Part shown: positions 57,617 through 64,000 of the stretch, piece after piece
Layout of the letters: each line of letters opens with the position of its first letter
Position numbering within the stretch: the stretch's first letter is position 1
From: Pseudomonas veronii
GTDB lineage: Bacteria > Pseudomonadota > Gammaproteobacteria > Pseudomonadales > Pseudomonadaceae
Assembly (NCBI RefSeq): GCF_001439695.1
Contig: NZ_JYLL01000001.1
Span: 310,001-374,000 of the forward strand
DNA length: 64,000 bases
Direction of reading: 5' to 3'
Notes under the pieces: model-generated
What the model was told of the DNA's origin: nothing
The model's input: only the letters and a program-made list of their open reading frames with translations
Databases searched by the model: none
Position numbers and translations under genes: made by a program

Positions 57617-57630
57617 GCGCAGCGCGCGGT

Positions 57631-57667
57631 AAAAAAGCCATTCGACGCGCTCGAATGGCTTTTTTTT
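57631..57667 (+). terminator. Terminator of the hydrolase-mlaA operon
   Basis: AAAAAAGCCATTCGA/TCGAATGGCTTTTTT with loop CGCGC and a T run; symmetric, so it may also stop the convergent ABC operon. Confidence 0.9.
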
Positions 57668-57687
57668 GCCTGCTCGATACCAGCCGC

Positions 57688-58464
57688 CTACCCCAGCACC
57701 TGCGCCAGAAACGCTTGCGCGCGAGGTGTGCGTGGCGCAGTGAAAAACGCCTCCGGCGGCTGGTCTTCGATGATCCGCCCGCCATCGAGAAACAGCACAC
57801 GCCCGGCGACTTGCCGGGCAAAGCCCATTTCGTGGGTGACGCAGAGCAAGGTCATGCCACTTTCGGCGAGCATGACCATCACGTCCAGCACCTCGCCGAC
57901 AGCCTCCGGGTCCAGTGCCGACGTCGGCTCATCGAACAGCATGATTTTCGGGGTCATGCACAATGCCCTGGCTATCGCGACCCGCTGCTGTTGGCCGCCC
58001 GACAGTTGCGCCGGGTATTTTTTCCAGTGTTGATCGATCCCGACTTTTTTCAGCAGCGCCATCGCCTGGTCCTGCGCGCTGTCGCGGGGCATGCCGCGCA
58101 CGGACATCGGCGCCAGCATGCAGTTTTGCAAGACGGTCAGGTGCGGAAACAGGTTGAAGCCCTGAAACACCATGCCGACCTCACGCAAGGCCGCGCGGCA
58201 GAGCGTCGGCGAAGCGCTCAAGTCGGCGCCCAGCACCTGGATTCGGCCCTGCTGCGCCGGTTCCAGACGATTGAGGCAACGGATCAACGTGGACTTGCCG
58301 GAGCCCGAGGTGCCGCACAGCACAATCCGCTCGCCCTGCACCACGCGCAGGTCGATACCGTGCAGCACCTGGTATGGGCCGTACCATTTACTCAGCCCTT
58401 CGACGTCGATCACCACCGGCGCAGGCGCGCAGATCGACCGCTCAAACTCCCCTGATGACCCCAT
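57688..58464 (-). CDS. Polar amino acid ABC transporter ATP-binding protein
   Basis: 258 residues from ATG 58464, preceded by AAGGGTGGA; an ATG at 58485 overlapping the permease stop is an alternative. Walker [11 protein letters not shown] loop [12 protein letters not shown], signature LSGGQQQR, Walker [16 protein letters not shown] loop VTHEMGF. Typical of the HisP/GlnQ group. Drives uptake through the two permeases encoded just upstream. Last gene of the four-gene operon. Confidence 0.95.
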   Translation of the reverse strand: MGSSGEFERSICAPAPVVIDVEGLSKWYGPYQVLHGIDLRVVQGERIVLCGTSGSGKSTLIRCLNRLEPAQQGRIQVLGADLSASPTLCRAALREVGMVFQGFNLFPHLTVLQNCMLAPMSVRGMPRDSAQDQAMALLKKVGIDQHWKKYPAQLSGGQQQRVAIARALCMTPKIMLFDEPTSALDPEAVGEVLDVMVMLAESGMTLLCVTHEMGFARQVAGRVLFLDGGRIIEDQPPEAFFTAPRTPRAQAFLAQVLG

Positions 58465-58481
58465 GTATCCACCCTTCCCTA

Positions 58482-59204
58482 TCATTCGTCAGTTGGCCGC
58501 ATGTGGCGGGTGAGTCGACGATTGATCCGGTTCACCCCTCGCCGGACACACTCGACCACCAGCAGGTAGACCAGCGCCACCCACACATACACCTGGAAAT
58601 CAAAAGTGCGTGAGAACGCCAGCTTGGCCACGCCCATCAAATCCAGCAAGGTCACCAGCGACACAATCGCGCTGGCCTTGATGATCAAAATCAGTTCATT
58701 GCCCAGTGGCCCCACCGTCACGATGAGCACCTGCGGCAAGGTCACCTTGAAAAACGTGGTGGTGCGGCTCAACCCCAACACCGTCGCGGCTTCATAGTGG
58801 GCACGGGGCACGGAGAGCAACCCGCCGCGAAAGATCTCGGCCTGATAGGCCGCCGTATTCAAGGTGAACGCCAGCACGGCGCAAAACCACGGGTCGCCGA
58901 ACCAGCCCCACAGGCCAAGGTCGCGCCAGAAACCGTGGAAGGAACCCAAGCCGTAATAGATCAGGAACAACTGCGCCAACAGCGGCGAGCCCCTGAAAAA
59001 GTAGAGATAGGCCCTGCACCCGTACTGCAACAAACGCCAGCGTGAAGTCCTGCCCAACGCCAACAGCACGCCAAGCACCATCCCGGCGCTGCTGGATATC
59101 GCCACCAATTGCAGGGTCAGCAACAAGCCATCGAACAACTGCGCACCGTAGCGCTGAAGCAGTTCAAGCCCGAGCCACTCGGCAAAACGCTCGCCCCCCA
59201 TCAT
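58482..59204 (-). CDS. Polar amino acid ABC transporter permease (HisM-like)
   Basis: 240 residues, five predicted helices. The ATPase-contact EAA loop is [30 protein letters not shown]. Forms a heterodimer with the permease encoded at 59201, with which it overlaps by four bases. The extended N-terminus ends in a first helix at about 20-45. Confidence 0.93.
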   Translation of the reverse strand: MMGGERFAEWLGLELLQRYGAQLFDGLLLTLQLVAISSSAGMVLGVLLALGRTSRWRLLQYGCRAYLYFFRGSPLLAQLFLIYYGLGSFHGFWRDLGLWGWFGDPWFCAVLAFTLNTAAYQAEIFRGGLLSVPRAHYEAATVLGLSRTTTFFKVTLPQVLIVTVGPLGNELILIIKASAIVSLVTLLDLMGVAKLAFSRTFDFQVYVWVALVYLLVVECVRRGVNRINRRLTRHMRPTDE

Positions 59205-59917
59205 GAGGCACGCTCCCGACCCTGGCCGTAGTGCTTTTCAAGCTGTGCGATGCAAAACCCCGACATCGACGACAGCAGCAGGTACAGGCCACACGCCGCC
59301 AGATAAAACAGCATCGGTTCCTTGGTGGCGTTCACCGCCAGGCTGGTCTGACGCATCAGGTCCACCAGGGAAATGGTCGACACCAACGCCGTGTCCTTGA
59401 GCAGGCTCAACCAGTTGTTCGAAAGCCCCGGCAAGGCGATCCTCATCACCTGCGGCAGCACCACCTTGAAAAACGTGTGCCTGCGGCTCAAGCCCAGTGC
59501 CTGGGCGCCTTCGTACTGGCCGCGCGCCACGGTCTTCAACGCCCCCAGCCACACCTCGCTGGAAAAGGCCGCCAGCACCAGGCTGAACGCGATCACCGCC
59601 GCCACGAACGCGTTGATGCCAAACTCGGCCGAACCGCCCCAATACGCCTGGAACTTCTGCAGCGCGATCTGGATGCCGTAATACACGATCAATAACGTCA
59701 GCAACTCCGGCAGGCCACGAAAACAGGTGGAGAACAGCGCAGCCATCGCCCTCACCGTGGTGTTTGCCGATCTGCTGCACAGCGCCACCAACAACCCCAA
59801 TGGCAACCCCAGCGGCACACACGCCAATGCCAGCGCCATCGTGACCCCTGCGCCCGCCAGCAGCGCGCCGCCCCACCCACCGGCGCCCAACGACAACAAC
59901 CCTAATGACTCGAACAT
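59201..59917 (-). CDS. Polar amino acid ABC transporter permease (HisQ-like)
   Basis: 238 residues, five predicted helices. FRGLPELLTLLIVYYG and EAA loop YEGAQALGLSRRHTFFKVVLPQVMRIALPG. Partner of the downstream permease; its gene begins 17 bp after the binding-protein stop. Layout resembles octopine/arginine/histidine importers. Confidence 0.93.
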   Translation of the reverse strand: MFESLGLLSLGAGGWGGALLAGAGVTMALALACVPLGLPLGLLVALCSRSANTTVRAMAALFSTCFRGLPELLTLLIVYYGIQIALQKFQAYWGGSAEFGINAFVAAVIAFSLVLAAFSSEVWLGALKTVARGQYEGAQALGLSRRHTFFKVVLPQVMRIALPGLSNNWLSLLKDTALVSTISLVDLMRQTSLAVNATKEPMLFYLAACGLYLLLSSMSGFCIAQLEKHYGQGRERAS

Positions 59918-59934
59918 GGAAGACGCCCCCGCGC

Positions 59935-60687
59935 TTAATCATCCTCAAGGCCATGGGCCAACTTGAGCTGTCGATACGTGCCGTCGGCGATCACGTCCGC
60001 GATGGCCTGGTTCAGCCTGGCGCGCAACGCCTCATCGGCCTTGCGCACGGCAATACCGGCGTCGCTTTGCGTACCGGGGATAGCCAGCACCCGGCAACAC
60101 TGCGGGTCGGTGCTCTTCAACCACTCCTGCATTGGCGCGCTGTCGTTGACCACCGCATCCAGGCGGCCGTTGAGCAGGTCGCTGTTGGCCTCGTCCTGGC
60201 CGACGTACAACTTGACCCGCGCCCCATTGGCGCCATAGACATCCTGGTTGTAGATACCCTGGGTGGACGACGACTGAGCGCCGACCGTCTTGCCGGACAA
60301 CGTGGCCGGCGCAGCGTCCTGAATGTCGCTGCCCCTGGGCACTGCCAGGACCATGCGCGTGCGGTTGTAGGGCTGGGTGAAGCTGACGGTCTTCTGGCGC
60401 TCTTCGGTGATGGCCATCGAGGCGATGATCGCGTCGTACTTTTTCGCGAGCAGGCCCGGGATGATGCCCTCCCAGTCCTGGGCAACAATCGTGCATTCGA
60501 CGCCGAGCCTGGCGCACAGGGCGTTCGCCATATCGACGTCAAAACCACGTAGTTGGTTATTCGAGTCCACGTAGTTGAAAGGCGGATAAGCACCCTCCGT
60601 GGCGAAACGCAGCGGCTGCGCATGGGCCACCGACAACAGCCCGAGGGTGATCGTTACGGCATAGAGCGTCTGTTTGACCTGTTTCAT
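59935..60687 (-). CDS. Polar amino acid ABC transporter substrate-binding protein
   Basis: 250 residues from ATG 60687 with GGTAGG upstream; signal peptide about 1-23 (ending SVAHA). SBP family 3: RFATEGAYPPFNYVDSNNQLRGFDVDMANALC, DYDAIIASM-type loop (KYDAIIASMAITEERQKTVSFTQPY) and RTRMVLAVPRGSD. The basic/polar amino acid binding fold is clear; the ligand is not. First gene of the operon, divergent from a TetR regulator. Confidence 0.94.
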   Translation of the reverse strand: MKQVKQTLYAVTITLGLLSVAHAQPLRFATEGAYPPFNYVDSNNQLRGFDVDMANALCARLGVECTIVAQDWEGIIPGLLAKKYDAIIASMAITEERQKTVSFTQPYNRTRMVLAVPRGSDIQDAAPATLSGKTVGAQSSSTQGIYNQDVYGANGARVKLYVGQDEANSDLLNGRLDAVVNDSAPMQEWLKSTDPQCCRVLAIPGTQSDAGIAVRKADEALRARLNQAIADVIADGTYRQLKLAHGLEDD

Positions 60688-60970
60688 GAAGGCACCTACC
60701 GAATTATTTTTATTCTGGGTAGTGCCTGAGGCCTGGTTAACCCGAAGGAACACGGGTGATTGACGCAGGCTCAGTCACTGACCCAGCGGACACTACGCCA
60801 ACCTAAACAATTCGTCTATATTTTACAGATAGTCTATTTCCGAGTTTTTTGTAGGCCAAAACCTGGATGCACGATCGACCCCAAGAGTGTCGCGGGCACA
60901 TTGTTGAGGCTCGCGGATGGCCGGTGCTACCATGCGCAACCGCCTGTCATGGCAAGGAACCCTCTGGTTT

Positions 60971-61576
60971 ATGAGCAGCATTCGCGAGCGCAACAAAGAA
61001 AAGATCCTGCGGGCGGCGAGCGAGGAGTTTGCCGACAAGGGCTTCGCCGCGACCAAAACCAGCGACATCGCCGCCAAGGCCGGGCTGCCCAAGCCCAACG
61101 TCTACTACTACTTCAAGTCCAAGGACAACCTCTACCGCGAAGTGCTCGAGAGCATCATCGAGCCGATCCTGGCAGCCTCCACGCCGTTCAACCCGGAGGG
61201 TGAGCCTGCGGTGGTACTGAGCAACTACATCCGCTCAAAAATCCGCATCTCCCGCGACCTGCCCTTCGCCTCCAAGGTGTTCGCCAGCGAAATCATGCAC
61301 GGCGCCCCGCACCTGAGCGCCGAACAGGTCGAGCAACTCAACGCCCAGGCCAAGCACAATATCCAGTGCATCCAGCACTGGGTGGACCGCGGATTGATTG
61401 CGCCGATCGATCCCAATCACTTGATGTTCAGCATCTGGGCCGCAACCCAGACGTATGCGGATTTCGATTGGCAGATTTCGGCGGTGACCGGCAAGGCCAA
61501 ATTGGATGAGGCGGATTACGAGGCGGCGGCGCAGACGATTATTCGGTTGGTGCTCAAGGGCTGTGCGCCGGACTGA
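60971..61576 (+). CDS. TetR-family transcriptional regulator (RutR-like)
   Basis: 201 residues from ATG 60971 (MSSIRERNKEKILRAASEEFADKGF). The helix-turn-helix (about 27-48) reads ATKTSDIAAKAGLPKPNVYYYFKSKDNLYREVL. The C-terminal ligand domain (DLPFASKVFASEIMHGAP, IQHWVDRGLIAPIDPNHLMFSIWAATQTYADF) matches the RutR/YcdC type, whose E. coli member senses uracil and controls pyrimidine and purine use. It is divergent from the amino acid ABC operon, which it may control. The ligand is not certain. Confidence 0.9.
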   Translation: MSSIRERNKEKILRAASEEFADKGFAATKTSDIAAKAGLPKPNVYYYFKSKDNLYREVLESIIEPILAASTPFNPEGEPAVVLSNYIRSKIRISRDLPFASKVFASEIMHGAPHLSAEQVEQLNAQAKHNIQCIQHWVDRGLIAPIDPNHLMFSIWAATQTYADFDWQISAVTGKAKLDEADYEAAAQTIIRLVLKGCAPD

Positions 61577-61597
61577 GACACCGAGGCGCCTGTGGCA

Positions 61598-61687
61598 ATC
61601 GGGAGCAAGCTCCCTCCCACCTTTAACTGTGTTCACACATTTCTATTTGTGAATACCGTCAAATGTGGGAGGGAGCTTGCTCCCGAT
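61598..61687. repeat. REPIN
   Basis: ATCGGGAGCAAGCTCCCTCC (inverted) and TGTGGGAGGGAGCTTGCTCC (direct) about 43 bp apart, between the TetR gene and the convergent GlcG-family gene. Confidence 0.85.
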
Positions 61688-61711
61688 AAGGCCCTGACAG
61701 TCATCCAAAAA

Positions 61712-62152
61712 TCAGGCTGACACCCCCGCATCCGCCCACAAACCCAGCGCTTCAATCGCCGTGATCGCACACTGCTCATCAATATCCGACGTGTCCCCGC
61801 TGATCCCGATCGCCCCCAGCACCAGCCCTTCCTGATCCCGAATCAACACCCCGCCCGGCGCCGGCACCACGCTGCCCTGCCCCAAGCTGTTCAATGCGGC
61901 GATAAACGCCGGGCGTTGCTGCGCATCCAGCGCGAGCAAGCGTGAGCCTTTGCCCAGGGCAATCGCGCCCCAGGCCTTGCCGATGGCGATCTGCGGGCGC
62001 AGCAGGCTGGCGCCGTCGTCCCGTTGCAGGGTGATCAGGTGACCGCCGCCGTCCAGCACCGCAATGGTCAGCGGTGCCGAGGCAATGGCGCGGCCTGCGG
62101 CGAGGGCCTGGCCGGCCAGGTTGACTGCGACTTTCAAGGTTAAAGCGCTCAT
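61712..62152 (-). CDS. GlcG/HbpS-family heme-binding-like protein
   Basis: 146 residues from ATG 62152 (MSALTLKVAVNLAGQALAAGRA). Motifs APLTIAVLDGGGHLITLQRDDGASL and PGGVLIRDQEGLVLGAIGISG(D) define the family, found in glycolate and propanediol gene sets; HbpS binds haem, but the general role is unknown. There is no signal peptide in this start. It is divergent from gcl across a region with two identical palindromes, which suggests shared control with glyoxylate metabolism. Confidence 0.88.
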   Translation of the reverse strand: MSALTLKVAVNLAGQALAAGRAIASAPLTIAVLDGGGHLITLQRDDGASLLRPQIAIGKAWGAIALGKGSRLLALDAQQRPAFIAALNSLGQGSVVPAPGGVLIRDQEGLVLGAIGISGDTSDIDEQCAITAIEALGLWADAGVSA

Positions 62153-62242
62153 GGGTGCCGTCCTTATCTTGTTATGGGAAAGCCGTGGGCTCTGTTGGAA
62201 CAGATACCGGATGCGACAAATAGAACACAATAGAGTTATCTT

Positions 62243-62252
62243 TTGTATACAA
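62243..62252. promoter_or_regulatory. Palindromic operator candidate 1 (TTGTATACAA)
   Basis: Perfect 10-bp palindrome, 91 bp upstream of the GlcG-family start. An identical copy lies 139 bp to the right. The TGT-n-ACA symmetry fits GntR/FadR-type or similar regulators; the regulator is not in this window. Confidence 0.5.
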
Positions 62253-62381
62253 TATTTTCGCACAAACCTACCGAATGTCGAAAAAATGCCCTGCAAAGAC
62301 CTTCCGACGAACGCAAAGGCTACTGAATAAAATGCATTGACCTGTGGCGCTTGCCGTGAATACACTTCGACCAAACACCAC

Positions 62382-62391
62382 TTGTATACAA
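62382..62391. promoter_or_regulatory. Palindromic operator candidate 2 (TTGTATACAA)
   Basis: Second identical palindrome, ending 27 bp before the gcl ATG, a position where a bound repressor would block transcription of gcl. Confidence 0.5.
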
Positions 62392-62418
62392 TTACAAAAC
62401 GCAAGAGGCACCAAAACA

Positions 62419-64000
62419 ATGAGCAAAATGAGAGCAATCGAAGCCGCCGTTCTGGTGATGCGTCGTGAAGGGGTAGACACCGCCTTCGGTATCCCAGGCG
62501 CCGCGATCAACCCGCTGTATTCGGCCTTGCAGAAGGTCGGTGGCATCGATCACGTCCTTGCTCGCCATGTTGAAGGCGCCTCGCACATGGCCGAGGGCTA
62601 CACCCGCACCAAGGCCGGCAATATCGGCGTGTGCATCGGCACATCGGGCCCGGCGGGCACCGACATGGTCACCGGCCTGTACAGCGCCTCGGCCGACTCG
62701 ATTCCGATCCTGTGCATCACCGGCCAGGCCCCCCGGGCGCGGATGCACAAGGAAGATTTCCAGGCCGTGGACATCACCAGCATCGTCAAGCCGGTGACCA
62801 AGTGGGCGACCACGGTCCTCGAACCCGGCCAGGTGCCGTATGCGTTCCAGAAGGCCTTTTATGAAATGCGCTCCGGCCGCCCTGGCCCGGTGCTGATCGA
62901 CCTGCCGTTCGACGTACAGATGGCCGAGATCGAATTCGACATCGACGCCTACCAGCCGCTGCCCCTGGCCAAACCGCTGGCCACGCGCATCCAGGTGGAA
63001 AAAGCCCTGGCCCTGCTCGACCAGGCCGAACGCCCGCTGCTGGTGAGCGGTGGCGGCGTGATCAATGCCGATGCCAGCGACCTGCTGGTGGAGTTCGCCG
63101 AGTTGACCGGCATCCCGGTGATCCCGACCTTGATGGGCTGGGGCACCATCCCCGACGATCACCCGCAGATGGTAGGCATGGTCGGCCTGCAAACGTCGCA
63201 CCGTTATGGCAACGCGACGCTGCTGAAAGCCGACGTGGTGCTCGGCATCGGCAACCGCTGGGCCAACCGCCACACCGGTTCGGTGGAGGTGTACACCGAG
63301 GGGCGCACGTTCATTCACGTCGACATTGAACCGACGCAAATCGGTCGCGTATTCACCCCGGACCTCGGCATCGTTTCCGACGCCGGGGCCGCACTGACGA
63401 TGTTCATCGAAGTCGCCCGCGAGTGGAAAGCCGCAGGCAAACTCAAGGACCGCAGCGCCTGGCTGCATGACTGCCAGCAGCGCAAGGCCACCTTGCAGCG
63501 CAAGACCCACTTCGACAACGTGCCGGTCAAGCCGCAACGGGTGTACGAAGAGATGAACCAGGTGTTCGGCAAGGACACCTGCTACGTCAGCACCATCGGC
63601 CTGTCGCAGATTGCCGGCGCGCAATTCCTGCATGTCTACAAGCCGCGTCACTGGATCAACTGCGGCCAGGCCGGCCCGTTGGGCTGGACCATCCCGGCGG
63701 CGCTCGGTGTGGTCAAGGCCGACCCGAGCCGCAAGGTGGTGGCGCTGTCCGGCGACTATGACTTCCAGTTCATGATCGAAGAACTGGCCGTGGGCGCGCA
63801 GTTCAAGCTGCCGTATATCCACGTAGTGGTGAACAACTCCTACCTGGGGCTGATCCGCCAGGCCCAGCGCGGGTTCGAAATGGACTACTGCGTGCAGTTG
63901 TCTTTCGACAACCTCAACGCCCCGGAACTCAACGGCTATGGTGTCGACCACGTCGCGGTCGCCGAAGGCCTGGGGTGCAAGGCGCTGCGCGTGTTCGAGC
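62419..64000 (+). CDS. gcl: Glyoxylate carboligase (tartronate-semialdehyde synthase), partial
   Basis: First 527 residues; the 3' end lies beyond the window (family about 590). Joins two glyoxylates to tartronate semialdehyde plus CO2, a route for glyoxylate from purines and glycolate. ThDP-enzyme fold: [25 protein letters not shown] with Val51 in place of the usual catalytic Glu (the hallmark of Gcl), and the ThDP/Mg motif [20 protein letters not shown] 62419 is preceded by AAGAGG. It probably heads a gcl-hyi-glxR-type operon to the right; two palindromes lie upstream. Confidence 0.96.
   Translation, partial: MSKMRAIEAAVLVMRREGVDTAFGIPGAAINPLYSALQKVGGIDHVLARHVEGASHMAEGYTRTKAGNIGVCIGTSGPAGTDMVTGLYSASADSIPILCITGQAPRARMHKEDFQAVDITSIVKPVTKWATTVLEPGQVPYAFQKAFYEMRSGRPGPVLIDLPFDVQMAEIEFDIDAYQPLPLAKPLATRIQVEKALALLDQAERPLLVSGGGVINADASDLLVEFAELTGIPVIPTLMGWGTIPDDHPQMVGMVGLQTSHRYGNATLLKADVVLGIGNRWANRHTGSVEVYTEGRTFIHVDIEPTQIGRVFTPDLGIVSDAGAALTMFIEVAREWKAAGKLKDRSAWLHDCQQRKATLQRKTHFDNVPVKPQRVYEEMNQVFGKDTCYVSTIGLSQIAGAQFLHVYKPRHWINCGQAGPLGWTIPAALGVVKADPSRKVVALSGDYDFQFMIEELAVGAQFKLPYIHVVVNNSYLGLIRQAQRGFEMDYCVQLSFDNLNAPELNGYGVDHVAVAEGLGCKALRVFE

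Noticed and set aside
60688..60970. Small coding frames between the amino acid ABC operon and the TetR gene
   Set aside because: The short frames lack ribosome sites and similarity; the stretch is an ordinary divergent promoter region.

Overview
The window is chromosomal DNA from a Pseudomonas of the fluorescens group. The inference rests on three things: the gene order sdhCDAB-sucAB-lpdG-sucCD with a divergent gltA, the fabA-fabB pair, and many short palindromic REP/REPIN repeats with the core GTGGGAGGGGGCTTGC that are typical of that group. Coding density is high and almost all genes are intact housekeeping or general accessory genes. No CRISPR array, insertion sequence or complete prophage is visible.

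Layout. 1-2062: the edge of an integrated element. A P4-type tyrosine recombinase gene, open at the left window edge, reads away from a tRNA-Glu/tRNA-Gly pair whose tRNA-Gly 3' end is the probable attachment site. The recombinase has a long C-terminal extension that looks like an Xre/MbcA/ParS-type antitoxin. 2498-12750: a membrane-anchored protein of unknown function, an alpha/beta hydrolase, a chemoreceptor, a MocR regulator, an SDR dehydrogenase, an NADP-dependent oxidoreductase, pyrF and an OmpR-type two-component pair. 12794-20657 (minus strand): an AI-2E-family exporter, a DUF4892 protein preceded by a coupled 22-codon small ORF, two alpha/beta hydrolases, a thioesterase, an acyl-CoA ligase, then gpsA-DUF4389-sixA. 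20853-25802: a three-gene unit of TonB-dependent receptor, periplasmic binding protein and hybrid sensor kinase. 26052-27799: fabA-fabB for unsaturated fatty acid synthesis, with a DesT-like operator.

28022-36371: OsmC, pirin, dienelactone hydrolase, htpG with a well-formed heat-shock promoter, two overlapping hotdog thioesterases, a small lipoprotein, a DUF599 protein and BrnQ. 36372-49403: the TCA-cycle block. The sdh/suc/lpd genes run on the minus strand, and gltA runs divergently from a separate promoter. 49404-49933: a REP-rich spacer with a 143-bp tandem duplication that copies the actP terminator. 49934-57616: acetate permease pair yjcH-actP, an orphan quaternary-amine binding protein, a membrane GH17-type glucan enzyme, a small membrane protein, and a periplasmic hydrolase coupled to an MlaA protein. 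57688-64000: a polar amino acid ABC importer with a divergent TetR regulator, then a GlcG-family gene divergent from gcl (glyoxylate carboligase), which runs off the right edge. Two identical palindromes lie between the last two genes.

The genes form several functional sets: central carbon flow (gltA, sdh, suc, lpdG, actP, gcl), membrane lipid synthesis and maintenance (fabAB, gpsA, mlaA), and solute sensing or uptake. The least explained items are the integrase-antitoxin fusion, the TonB receptor/binding protein/kinase unit, the coupled small ORF and the paired operators before gcl.
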